DNA of 64,000 nt from Chamaea fasciata (lineage: Eukaryota > Chordata > Aves > Passeriformes > Sylviidae): positions 22,728,890 through 22,792,889 of the forward strand of contig JARCOQ010000006.1 of the NCBI GenBank assembly GCA_029207755.1, written 5' to 3'. The translations under genes were made by a program, and so were the position numbers. Positions 37,856-49,600 of this stretch are shown here, one piece after another (the stretch's first letter is position 1; each line of letters starts with the position of its first letter). Under the pieces are notes generated by a model that ran no database searches, was not told the DNA's origin, and saw only the letters and a program-made list of their open reading frames with translations.

Positions 37856-39972
37856 ACCCTAAAACCCTGTAGAATCTTCTGTAAAATAGTAAACTATAAT
37901 AAAGTATAAAACAGTATAGGAGGCATAAAATGGTGGACCCAGCATGCTGATTACGTAAGGTACTGATTTTTATGTAGATTTTGATCCTGGCAAAACTCAC
38001 CACTAGAACTACTCTGTTCTACCAGCCAAAAAGCCTTTCTACATCTGTCCTTCTGCAAAGAGAAAATTAACACAGTATCTGGTGAATATGAAACCTTTGT
38101 GAGGTAAGTGAAAAATGCCTACTTAAGGACAAGGGAAAAAAGAAATGGGGTATAGCAAGGAAAAGAGATACAGTAATTCATATTAATTTCATTTTTGCAG
38201 TAAGAGACTCTGACATTTGTAATCCAAATGAGCACATGAAAATGAACCTAGGTACAAACCAGACTAAATCATTGCCCTTTACCATGGCTGTTATTGGATG
38301 TCTACTATCTACAACATAAAAGCATACTCACAGGAACACAGAGGATTTTGACACTTGATAAAGGTCATGTTTTCCACTCCATTCAGAGCAAAATCTGAAT
38401 ATTGGAAGCTTAGCTTCTTTATGTGAGCTCTCTGAAAAGACATGAGGGATTTAACAGGAGATTTTAACAGGTACTAACTTTATTGTTTTTGCCTATGGTA
38501 GCCAAAGTTGCTCAGCATGCTATAAACCTAACTTTCATCTAAGAAACAAAACAGAGTTACCATCTTTTATTGGTGAGAGCCAAGGGCACACAAAAGCCAT
38601 GGCCTACCTCCTCTAAAGGAATTTAAGACATATCAGTGCAACTCAGATGTCTAAATTATTCTGAAGATGAAGGTCCAAGATCACACTATTAAGTCATTAA
38701 AAATAAACCAGGCCTACTGCAAAATGGTCCTTTTCATAAAGGTATTGAAAATGTCAGCTAAAAAACTGGACTGTATAATACATTTTAAAGTGTTCATCTT
38801 AAAAAAAAAAAAGAAAGATGAACAGATGCACATGATACAACATTTTTGCAGAAAAACGAACTTTTCCCAGTCAAACTACAGGGGAAGAGTAAACACGTTA
38901 AATTGTATGCATCTGTATATGGTTGACAGATTTTTTTAAAAATATTGATTTTTTTTGTTGCCTGGGCCTATACTTTCTTTATAGTGTAATAATCAAAATG
39001 CCGTGTATACTAATGGAGATAAATGAACAGCACTTGTAGATAACAGCCCTGCCAACATTTGTTGAGATAAATGTCCATGTTGTACATTGTCCTGCACTGC
39101 ACCGTTAAAAGGGGGCCCTATAAAATGTTTCTGTAAACCTTAATGTCTTGAAAGTCTCTAGTTCCTGTATAAACAACAGTTCAAAATCCAATCTCATGTT
39201 CTCCTCTGCAAATCTATGCTCTTCGATAGCATACCTTATTTTATACACCTCAGGGCAGAAGTTATGGTTACTGTGACCCTATTTCAGATTTCAAAACAGA
39301 AGCAGCATCTGTGGGTGCCCGTATTTACTTCTGCAATAAAATGCCCAATTAGACAGGGCTGACCCTTGCCTTTTACTCTACTTTTAAAACATTGTAGCAG
39401 AATCTGCAAAACTGAGCAGGTCCTTTCACTGCCCCCATTAAGTAACCTGTTTCTGGGCCTGCATGTTCCCCTGGTCCCGTGTGAGGAGGCACCAGTGTCT
39501 CCAGGGGGAGGGGGGAAGAGGACGAGGAGCGGGTCTGGGAGAGAGACGTGGAAGGAATGACATTTTTCTCTGCCGAGCATAATGGGGAAAAAAAAATAGA
39601 TGAGAACCGCTGTTATGGGCCCGGGTGAGCAGATTCTCAAGTTACGTGGGAGCCCCCCCGGTTTTTTGCTCGGGGGCTTCACCAGCACAAGTACCAGCGG
39701 CTCCTTCAGCCAGCTGTTTCCTCAGCGACACCTCAGCCATTCCTCCTGCTGCCGCGGACCCGGCCCTGCCCTCCCAGGGGCGCTCCTTCACCCGGTGCCG
39801 GCCCGCTGCCTCAGGGCTCAGCCCGCTGCGGGTACAGGGCCGGCCGGGAGCCATGACGACACGACGGTCTCAGCCGTGCCCCGGGGCCCGCCCGCGGCGG
39901 GGCTCTGCCTCAGGGGTGCCTCCTCACGCTTTCGCCACGGGCCCGCCCGGCCGGTGACGAGGCGAGCGGCTC

Positions 39973-40012
39973 GGGCAGGTGTCTCCGGGGACGGGCAGGT
40001 GTCTCCGGGGAC
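39973..40012. repeat. 20-bp exact tandem duplication in the UBE2K island
   Basis: Two identical copies of GGGCAGGTGTCTCCGGGGAC lie head to tail, about 330 bp upstream of the UBE2K start codon. Confidence 0.9.
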
Positions 40013-40228
40013 GGGCGGGTGGGCGGCCAGCGGGGCGAAGCCCAGCACCTCTACAGGTGGGCAGCGCACCCTTCCTTTGGGGCCCGCGGGGAGGAGGCGG
40101 CCCAGAGCGCACACGCCGCAGCCGCCCCATCGGCAGCGTCCAGCCACGGCGCCCCCGGCCCCGCCGCCGCCCCGGTGCCGCTCCGGCCGCGCTCCTGCGG
40201 CCCCTCCTGAGGAGCGGCAGCGGCCCTT

Positions 40229-40260
40229 TCGCGCATGCTCGGCGCGGGCGCCATTTTGGT
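40229..40260 (+). promoter_or_regulatory. UBE2K: NRF1-like and YY1-like sites at the probable UBE2K start of transcription
   Basis: CGCGCATGCTC (about 40230-40240) differs by one base from the NRF1 palindrome GCGCATGCGC. GCGCCATTTTGG (about 40248-40259) contains the CCAT core of YY1 in the arrangement often found at or just after the start site of TATA-less housekeeping promoters. Together they suggest transcription begins close to 40,245-40,260, giving an approximately 90-nt 5' UTR. Confidence 0.55.
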
Positions 40261-40341
40261 AGGGCCGGGAGTTCTCCAGCGGAGCGGCGGTGGAGCTCGC
40301 TGGGCCCGGCGCGGAGGGGGCGAGGGGTGCCCGCTGCGGAG

Positions 40342-40404
40342 ATGGCCAACATCGCGGTGCAGAGGATCAAGCGGGAGTTCAAGGAGGTGCTGAAGAGCGA
40401 AGAG
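40342..40404 (+). CDS. UBE2K: UBE2K exon 1 (residues 1-21)
   Basis: The ATG at 40342 (GGAGATGG, G at -3 and +4) opens MANIAVQRIKREFKEVLKSE plus one further Glu, identical to the N-terminus of the vertebrate ubiquitin-conjugating enzyme E2 K (E2-25K, also called HIP2). This enzyme takes ubiquitin from E1 on its catalytic cysteine and builds Lys48-linked chains in the cytosol. The segment forms helix 1 of the E2 fold, which contacts E1. The exon ends after codon 21 (phase 0) at GTCAGA, a usable donor with C at +3. Upstream the frame stays open without an ATG as far as about 39979. Reading into the intron reaches a stop after 17 codons. Confidence 0.96.
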
Positions 40405-41760
40405 GTCAGAGCCTCTCCCCACTCCCCCTGCACGCCGCCGCCACCCTCCCCCGTGTGAGCGTGGGCAGCAGGGGACGGTGCGGGCGCCCCGCCGGCCTTC
40501 GCGGGGACCCCGCACCCCCCTCAGCCCCACCTCCCCGTGCTGGAGGTGGGCCTGTCCCACGGCATCTGGGAGGGGAATGGCGATTCCTGGGGAGACGGGG
40601 CCTGCCGGCCGTTGGGAAGAGGAGGAGGAGGGGGCCGCAGGAAGCGCGGCGGCAGGGCCCGAAGAGGCTGGGCGGGCCGGCCCCCGGCGAGAGCTCCCGG
40701 CGGTCGGTGCTCGGGAGCGCCGCCAGGCCGGAGGCCACGGGGCGGGGCGGGTGGGGCCGGCCCGGCCCCGCGGGGACCCCCGGCACGCGCCCTCCCGCGT
40801 CCGCCCGCGCGGCACCGGCAGGGAGGGATGGATGGATGGGGGGGATTGGGCAGGGTGAGGTGGGGGTACGTGATCCCACACATCCCCTTCGGCTGACCCC
40901 TTTGGCTCCCCAGTGCCGGAGGCTGCAGAGTACGGATTGAATGTTTGGGGGTTTTTATCGGTTAATACTAAACCCCCATTTAGCTTCCCTGTGTACAGAA
41001 CTTCCTTTAACTCACTGCAGGCTTACTCACCTTCAGATGGATGCTTTTAAAGCCCCACTCATTTCAGTCATGTTACCTCGTTTCCTGATCAGTGTGTTCA
41101 GAGGTATGTGTTGGTCACTAAGAGAGGCTGACTACTTTCAGGACAGCAGTAAAGAAGTTCTGATCAGTTTGGGGGAATAGATAGCAGTGTTTGCAGGGTT
41201 GCATCGATACAGCTTCGCTGTGTCTGTGTCTGAGTTGGTGGACGTCAGCCAGATGGGTTTTAATGGTTGTGTCGTCATTGTCGTCCTACTTGGGATGATG
41301 TTGCAGGTTAGATCCTTGTGAAATATTAATGTGAATATGTAACTCTTAAAGCTGGTGTTTCAGAAATACGAACGTATTCACGGAGAAAAAATTGAGAGGA
41401 TAATTTTTGAAAGGTACTAATGGCTTAAGAAAAACACGTTTAGGGTAGCAATAGTTGATGCACTTTTAAATTGTGTGCTGACAGCATTGTTGCTATGCAG
41501 GTTGAGCTAGCCCCTAGAAAAATGTAAGGGCCTTGTTTTACAGCTGCCTTTAGAGCCCAGGCTGATTTTGCCAAGCCATTGCACAGCAAGTACAGAATTG
41601 CATGGAGACCAAGAGAAATTTCTAGGTGGATACCTTTATACCAAAGCTAGAGAATGGAGACCTCATACCCCGTATAACCAGCTGATACGGTGGAAACAAA
41701 GAAGTCTGTTTGGAGATGCTTTCTAAAGGCTTCAAAACCCTTTCCTTTTGCTTTATGTAG

Positions 41761-41765
41761 AGAAA

Positions 41766-41797
<32 letters not shown>

Positions 41798-41802
41798 AAA
41801 AG
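41761..41802. repeat. A-rich simple repeat
   Basis: About 40 nt of A are interrupted by single G residues. It is not attached to a recognisable retroelement (CR1 has no poly-A tail), so it may be a plain homopolymer expansion. Confidence 0.9.
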
Positions 41803-44757
41803 AGGAAACCTTAACTTACATAGGTTTTGGGGGAGCTCGATGGTAAATTTTCCTGCTGTAAAGGTTTGATCCAGTGTGCACATTTTTGATTATTTCTGTT
41901 TGTTTAGTCTGGAGGACTCAGTTACAGAATTTTGGAAATGGATATTATTATAAAATAGCCTTTGAGCTGCCTAAAGCTAGCCAGAAAAAAAGGTCATAAT
42001 TCTTATGAAATTCAATTAATGGAATTTCAAAATCATAGTCCAGCAGACTCTTGGTATTTCTTTTTTCTTCTGCTATTAGCAAGCTACATAAGAGTCATGC
42101 TGATATATTAGGATGTATAAAATTGCTGTTTACAGACTATACTAGCTCCCATGTCTTGAATGCAAAATTTTGGTGTTACTCAGTGGTTATCAAAGTTGCA
42201 AGCAAAGTTTTTTTTGTGAATGTTTGTACATTCCAGGGCAGTCAGACTATAGTGTCATCATTGCTGGGTGTGAAAACACATGGAGTGGGATGATGAATGG
42301 AGGTCCAACTAAATACTATCAATCACAAACCAAAAATAAAGGAGTTTTCTTACTATTTAGTAACATTATCATTAAACCTGGTTTCTTCAAAAAGAAATCT
42401 TTTAAATGAATGGCAGTGCTAAATTCATTGTTTAGATGTTTGTAAATCCCTCTCTGAAGGCAAAGTGGCTCACATTATCTGTTCCTAAATTATTTTTGAT
42501 TTAGTGCTTTGAACTACTTAAAGAACAGTTGTCATTTCCCCCCCCATTTCCTCCTAGGCGTAATAGGAGCACAAATGCCTGGAAAGGTGGTAGGCACACA
42601 GGGAGAAAAATATGTAGAAAGTTTGTTCTCTGTCTTCTTCCACTACTCACCTTTGTGCTGAAATAGAGTGGTGGAACCAGAAATGTTTTTTAAGAGTTCA
42701 TGGATGGCAGTTAATTCCTTCTGCATTTGAGGTATGTGTTGGAAGTGCTAAATTCCAAATGAAGAAATAATTCTGTAAAGCGTGTTTTTCCTTGCCATGG
42801 TTAAATATCTTTGAATTCTTGCTGCTCAGGACTAAATCTGCTTTTCATATTACTTAACACTTCCTGTTTCCTTGAATACAATTTCTGGGAAATAACTAAT
42901 ATGTGAAAAACTACCTTGCTCTCTCTTTTACAGATAAGAGATGAAGGATCATCCATATTTTTAAGCTGAGTCTGGGACTTCTTCAGTGTTTTGTAAAAGG
43001 ATTTAAAGTCTTTTCATGCTTGAGGAAAAGTGCTTCTGCTGTGCTTGCTTTATTATTTCCAATTTTGTTAAAAAGCATGACATTACATTAAGAAGTAGGG
43101 TATTGTTTATTTAAGAGAGATGCCTGTGACTTTGCATCTCCTAAATATTTGAATTAAATAGATAAAACTAGCTAAAGTTTCTTTGTCAGCAGTGCTCTCT
43201 AGAGTATGATTTTTAAACTTTTTACTTTTGTGTGTGGAGAAAGCTTTACAGTTCTAAGACAGGCAAGGTATTGTGCATCTGTAACAAAGATGAAGTTAAG
43301 TTAGTCTAGGTATTAACTTGACTGGTGAAATATGTGTAGGCAAGGGATCAGATGTTCCACTTGATCTCTTTTCTTGTTCTGTCATTTCATTAATCTGTTA
43401 CCATGTTGCTTTTATGGGCTGAAATTCTAAAGCAGCAAAATGTATTTTGAACAAAAGTATGAAGCTGCAGCATGATGGAGAAACCAATAAAGAGATGGAA
43501 GGAGAGTAGTATCCTGCTTTTACTAAGAAGGAAGAAGTTTTAGATAAGGTTAGCTGCTTTTATTTTTAGATGAAGTTACTGGAATGCTGCAGTGGGTAGC
43601 CAAATCCTTACCTGCTCTCTGTAAGTAGATATCTTATGAGAGGGAGAACATTCCTGACATTTAATAATGAATAGAAACATACTGAAAGATCTTGTGGTCA
43701 CTTACAGAGTGATGCTGAGATGTGTTGTAATTGATCAGGTATGTTAAACATGACCTATGACTTGGTTTTGTAATTTAATAAAGCATCAGTGTTTACTTTG
43801 AAGAAATTGTACTGTGCTAGAGGTGAAGGATTCAATGTTTAATTGGCCAGCCACTTTTTTTATCATGTAGAAATATAAGGTGTTTTCTACTAATTGATCC
43901 CTTTTGCAGTGAAAGCTCTGATATTGAAGGTGACACATTGGGAAGCATAGCTTCCTTGTAGCAGGAAGAGAATTGCTGGTATATCTACCATGAAGTGTTC
44001 TTCTCTTACAGATATGAAGAGACATTTATGGCAGGTAAATCCAGGTAGAGCTGAGAGTAAATTAAACTCAGCTGCAGTTATGGGATATGGGTATCTTCAT
44101 GGATAGATATCTGAAGCAGCAGTTGAAATTTGTAACCTGCTTGAACCCAAACCAGCATTCAGGTGAACATAGTAGGTTAACAACAAGAACTTCAAGTACT
44201 TGATTTCCAAGAAGGAAATGAGTGTTTGTTTTGGAGTCTGCTATGTGTTTCAGTGATTTATAGGCAAAAGGGGAGGGAAGAATAGCTGCAGTCTGCCATG
44301 CCTTTATCAGACTTTTAAAGACCTAGTGAGTAGCTCTCGTGTTGGCTTTTATCATTGCCTGTGGTGGTCTTGTGATTTATGGCAGTATATAGGAAGATAC
44401 TAAGTAACATCTCTGAAAACTTCTTGCTGTTTGGAAAAGCCATAGATATTTAATCTTCAGAAAAACTGCATTGCTTTGGTTTGTTTATGTTTGGGCAGTC
44501 TTGGATGCTAGATACTGAATTCACTAATGTGGAAACTTTTAGTTGTAATTGTGCTTTAGTGTTAGTAGGATTCTTGTTTTTCTTCCTATTTATCATGTAG
44601 AATCCATGCAGGTATTTATAAGAATGAGGTGTCTATTACGCTTCCTGAGTCAGCGACGTATATTTTTTAAACAGTATCCATTTTATGCTGATACATATGC
44701 TTAGCTTTTGAATTGTAAGAATAGTCAGTGTAGGTTTAGTGAGTGCAGTGGGATTGT

Positions 44758-45324
44758 TGTCATTGTTTAATCCTGGGGGCAGCAAAGTGCTGTGCAGCTG
44801 CTCAGTCAGATGCCCCACTCCCCATCATGGGCTAGGAAAGAGAATTGGTAAAAGGTAAAACCCATGTGTGAAGATAAGAGCAGTTTAATAATTTAAATAA
44901 AGTAAAAGATAACGATAATAATGAAAAGGGAGATTACGAAAAGAGAGAGGGGAGTAAAACCAGAGAAAGACAAGGGATGCCCAGTGCAGTTGCTCACCAC
45001 CTGTTCACCTGTTCCCAGCCCATCCCAGCAGCAATCAGCAGCTCCCAGCCAATGCCCCTTGTTTCTGTACTGTGTGTGTCATTCTGTGGGATGGCACATC
45101 CCTTTGGCCAGTTTGTGCCAGCTGTCCTGGCCATGCACCCTCCTGGCTTCCTGAGCATGTGCTCTCTGGCAGAGCATGAGAAACTAAATAGCAAGTCTTT
45201 GACTTCGAGTAAGCTGTACCCAAGATCAGTCTGTTATCAACATTATTCTCAGACTAAATCCAGACCCCAGCCCTGTACTGGCTACTGGGAAAAAGTTATC
45301 TCTGTCCCATCCTAAACCAGCACA
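44758..45324 (-). mobile_element. Solo LTR of an avian endogenous retrovirus
   Basis: On the minus strand it begins TGTGCTGGTTTAGG and ends GATTAAACAATGACA, giving TG...CA ends. Its interior follows an LTR that is widespread in birds, including 'aactggccaaagggat', 'ttgataacagactgat' and the later AT-rich part around 'attaaactgctcttatct'. The usual TATA region is degenerate. The flanking 6-mers (GATTGT and GCTGTT) are not a clear target duplication, so it is an older insertion than the copy at 10845. There are no internal retroviral genes. Confidence 0.8.
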
Positions 45325-45529
45325 GCTGTTTGTGTGAATAAAGATAGAGTGTCGATTAAAAGGCATAAAGAATGTTTGAATGTAAAAAAAGGTGTAAACA
45401 TAAGAATGTTTCAAGTGTCATTATTACATTGGTACCAGGCCCTCAGGAGGTCTGCATCTGATTTAAAAGGTGTGTGAGGGGAGTTTTAGCACACTAGAGC
45501 TTGGGGCTGCTATGTAAAAAGGGTTCTTA

Positions 45530-46230
45530 GTAGGCTGGAGAAATGAATGTCCTGGCAGGAACCTTCTGAAGCTCAGCTGAGGTAGCTGCCAAGTCCTGCA
45601 CCTGGGAGGAAGTAACTCCATGCATCCATGTGTACAGTCAGGACACTGTCTGGAAACAAGTCTAGCAGGAAAAGAACTTCATGACCTAGTGAAGAGCAAG
45701 CACAATCATGGTGGTGGCAAAGGAGTCCAACCACAAACTGGGTTGCATTAGCAAGAATACAGTCAGTGGGTTGTGAGAAGTAATGCTTCACCTCTGTTGT
45801 GTGCTTGTGAGAACATCTGTGGTGGTCTGTGCTCAGAGACATACTCCAATGAACAGAGCAGAAAACTGTCAACATGGTTCAGAGACTGGAGCACAAGATG
45901 TGTGAGAAGAGGGTGAAAGAGTTGATGTTGAGAGAACTATTGAGAGGGACATCTTCCTGTTATCTATAAATGCCTGATGAGAGGCTCCTGAGAAGAGCCA
46001 GACGTGTCTCAGAAGTGCATGGGAATATGATTAAGAGGTGGCAGACACAAGCTGGAACATGGGAAATTCTGACCAGACACTGGGGAAAAAAAATACAGTG
46101 GTAGTAGTCAAACATTTAAGCAGCATAATGAGCAAGATTGCAAAATCTCTGTCCTTGGAGTTGTTCAAAACTCAACAAATTCTTGAACAACCTGCTCATA
46201 TTGGACCTGCTTTGGGCAGGAGGTAGGGAC
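45530..46230 (+). mobile_element. CR1 LINE fragment, highly diverged
   Basis: Segments in CR1 order are visible: 'aagtcctgcacctgggagga', 'aaactgggttgcattagcaa', 'acttcacctctgttgtg'-type text, 'gaggctcctgagaagagcc' and 'ccttggagttgttcaaaact' followed by 'ggacctgctttgggcaggag'. Many substitutions and small indels separate it from the usual sequence, so it is older than the copy at 31617. It directly follows the solo LTR. Confidence 0.82.
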
Positions 46231-48017
46231 TAAAGCCACTCAGCTGTCTGCCATGTACCTGCATGATTACAGAATCTCTAGTGTAAGTTTGGTTTTTAAT
46301 TACTGTTTCTCTTTGTCCAAGGAAACATAAAAGGGTTCCAACTCTGTTGCTACATCTGGTAAAACCTTCCCCTGTAAACAAATAACAAAAAGTTAAAGCA
46401 GACCATTTCTTTTTAGTTTAAAAGTTTTCACTGTTGTATGACAATAATGAATCTTCTTCCTTTTCAAATTGGAGGCTGGGTTTTTCTGGTAGATGCAAAG
46501 CTTTCAGGGTTTTTATGTTGAGAAAGTTCTGTTTTGGAACCCTGAAAGTAGAACAAAATGCACGATTTGTACTACTTCTTTAAGCTTAATTTCTCTGAAA
46601 TGTGAAGATCATCTTAACTTTAAAATAGTTGTTTGTGGAATCTTTTGTACGTTGCCAAAAATAATTTTGTCTGCTGTGTTTTTAGCCATGCCTACAGTTT
46701 TAGGCAAGACAAGGTTTAGACCTGTTTCCTATAACTGCATAGAAAGAATAGTGAAACACCATTGATGTGCATCTTTGATTTTCTTAATCCCGTCTGTGGT
46801 GTGTTGCTTGTAGCTTCTAGTTTGTACTGGAAAATAATGGAGAATGGATCTGTAGGTCTTTGCCATCAAACTAGTTTGTCTGTAAGTGGTGAGAAGACTG
46901 CGTGTTATTCTCAGATCTGGGGTGATCTTTCAGAGTTATTAGGTTATTTGTAGTTAACACCTCTTTATCTGAACCATACAGCTGTTTCTCAAGTTCTGTG
47001 AAGATGATACCAGGCACTTCTTATGTAGATACTGATCAGTACTAGTATTAGGAACACTACTTAAATCTGTGATTTAAAATATACAGTGTCAGTGATCATT
47101 TGACCAGACCTATGAGTTTGCCAAGTACTGGTAGTGGGAATATTTGTGCATGGAAGGCTAGGTCTATTGCTTTTTCCTGTGTTCAGTTGGTGACTGTTTT
47201 AATGTTAATATGTATCCAGTTGGGTCCAGATTTCTCGTGAGGGGTCTGCATATCAGTTGGCAGAATCCTAAAGTTTTTTAGAGTAAGTGGAAAATGGAAA
47301 AAGAGAAACTAAAGTCTGCGCTGGAGTCAAACTCATTTGAAAACGTCATAAAAACCTGAGGAAAGAGAGCAGTCCCCGGTTACAGGAGTGGATTAGTCAG
47401 GTTAGGATGAGGGGATAGATTGTAGCTGAGGATGGTACCCTCTGATAACAGCCCTCTGTGAACCTAAAGCCCTGCTAGAAAGTAGCCAATCCTTCACCAG
47501 TTCCAGTCTTGCATTCATTCTTCTGTGCTTGTTTCCAGGAGTTGGGCTTTAATAGGAAGGAAGTGTGCGAGTCCTAAGGTTAGTTCCCTTTATGTAGTAT
47601 GAGATTTAAAAACAGTTAACATTTTATCATAGGAAATTTGTGTAAGTATAAACTACAAGAAAGTGCTGGTTAAAAATCCAGTGGTCTTCATTTTGCATTA
47701 AGCTAGTGCAGGTACTTAGAGTAGTTCTTAAATTATTTACCTGTTAAATGATTTCTAGATTCCTAGATTTCATCATCCTAATAAGGACTGTTGTCATTAT
47801 TATACTTCATCACTTTTACACTAATAATTGCTGCTGGTATTAAAATGAGAAAATGCTTTAGGTTAAAGTTTATCATTAAGATGCAGGCCATCTTTGTCTT
47901 TGACAACCAAAGTAAAACTGCTGCAATTTAGATATAGAAAAGGAATGAATTTAGTTCTTTTATGGCAAAGAGTAGGAATTTTGGCAAATAATATTCTGTA
48001 TGGCACTCTAAGGATGC

Positions 48018-48062
48018 TTCATAGAATCATTGAATATTCTGAGTTGGATGTAGTCCACTTCT
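48018..48062 (-). mobile_element. Short CR1 3'-end fragment
   Basis: 'catagaatcattgaatat' followed by 'gagttggatg' is the reverse complement of the CR1 3' terminus with its ATTCTATG-type tail. Only a few dozen bases remain recognisable. Confidence 0.65.
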
Positions 48063-49552
48063 GCACTCTTGACTTATCCAGCATTTTCCCTTGAAATTGT
48101 ATCACTGTTAATATTTGTAATATTTGAGTTGGAAGCACTTGAAAATGCTTGCCCTGAGTATTTAACAAAATAGTATGTGCATCATAAATAAAGTATCTCT
48201 GTGAGTAGCAAAAGTAATGTTGTTTGAGTACCAGATCTGTGTTTTTGCATTTAGTATATTGCAACAGAAATGTGCTAAAGTCATGGACTGCTCCTGTCTC
48301 TCCTTCGAAGTGTCTGCACAGGAGGGTGATAACTGTGGATGTCAGTGTTCACACTTCATTCAGTGTTGTGCTCTATTGGACACTGTAAAAGTCAGTCCTG
48401 CAGTATAACTCCAGTTTGGCTATGCCAGTGTCAGAAGTGGGCTCATCCTGTGTATTGTTCTTCTGTTGGATTGCTCATAGGGGCTGTCCTGTCTACCGTG
48501 TCAAAAAATACTAAATTGAAGGAAACTAACTGAAGTTCATTATTTCCTAAGTTTATTTCATTACTAGCCAGTATGATCAACAGTTCATTGGGAAAGACTA
48601 ATGAAAGAGTGCAAATCTAGTTGTTTAAAAAAAGGCAAGTTTAAAGTAACACGTCTTCAGATTCTAAATATGTCTACAGTGTGTTTTAGGAAGGGAAGAA
48701 AAAACTCAGACCCACAAATACATTAGTCCATATTTTACTTAAAGAGGTATTTTAGCTCAAGCTGAAAATATTTCACTTTTTATTTTTAGCTGAAAGGGAA
48801 CTGTGAGGAAGTATTTTTGAGTTTTTGCTGTGTTAGGATGTGTTGAAGTACAGGAGGCTGTGATGAAATAAGGTAGTATACATGAATGGAAATCATGGTA
48901 GATGTGTTGGATTTTCTCCCTTGCTGGAAGCTCTTAGAGGCTTCATGGTGTTTAGGTAATCCCTTCCACTTTGGAATAAGGGTACCCATGTGGGAAGCTG
49001 GTACAGAAAAACTGTTCTGAGCTATTTTCACAAGTCTTCAAGCTCTGAGACTGTGAGTGAATTAGCATAATCAATTTAAAATGAACTGAATCCTGTGATT
49101 CCTTTCTATGTGGAATTGCTAACCTAAGTAGGGTAGATACGCAGAATTGGCTGCAGAGCCTGCATCAAATGGTTTGGTATGTTCAGAAAACGACTAATTC
49201 AAAGGATGGTTCAGAATGATTATTAAAGCATGCTTTATCTGCAGGGTATTTCAGTTCTATACCAAAACCAGAACCATGCATAAAAAGATAGGAAAAATGC
49301 ATCCTTCCTTTCCCCTCTTACTTTCCTGAAGGGAGCAGGAGTCCTTTGCACTATGGCCACACTGATGTCGGGTGTCTCAGTGCGCTCAGATCGTGGTTTG
49401 GGTAACTCCTGCACTGATTTATGCTCCAAGCTACTGTAAGGATCTTGCATAGCTCGACACAGCCTGTGCAGGGGCCCTTAGAGCAGTACAGAGAGTGTGT
49501 ATGCAGTTATTTACACACGTCTCATGGCACAGCTCTATCAGTCTAACCACAC

Positions 49553-49600
49553 TAGCCCTTAGAGAGACAAGCAATGACTGTGTAACTGCACTAAGGGCTT
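49553..49600. repeat. 9-bp inverted repeat
   Basis: AGCCCTTAG near 49554 and CTAAGGGCT near 49591 are exact complements about 30 nt apart. A further partial copy (GCCCTTAGAG) lies at about 49475. The significance is doubtful. Confidence 0.35.

Larger units (their letters stand above)
26602..39639. other. Intergenic region between SMIM14 and UBE2K
   Basis: About 13 kb of mostly unique, AT-rich DNA holds no open frame I can connect to a protein. Recognised elements are two CR1 fragments (31617-32412 and 32680-32941), a perfect hairpin between them, an AT-rich hairpin at 33865-33892, a CTCF-like motif at 36037 and an A/C-rich low-complexity patch at about 37780-37855. Confidence 0.65.
39640..40830. 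promoter_or_regulatory. UBE2K: CpG island, UBE2K promoter
   Basis: A sharply bounded GC- and CpG-rich block surrounds UBE2K exon 1, with many GC boxes and no TATA box at a fitting place. It extends about 700 bp upstream and about 430 bp into intron 1. A 20-bp tandem repeat (39973-40012) lies inside. Many overlapping open frames on both strands reflect composition only. Confidence 0.88.

Noticed and set aside
39600..40940. Several long GC-rich open frames (up to about 276 codons) around UBE2K exon 1
   Set aside because: They arise from CpG-island composition. Only the short segment at 40342-40404 matches a real protein.
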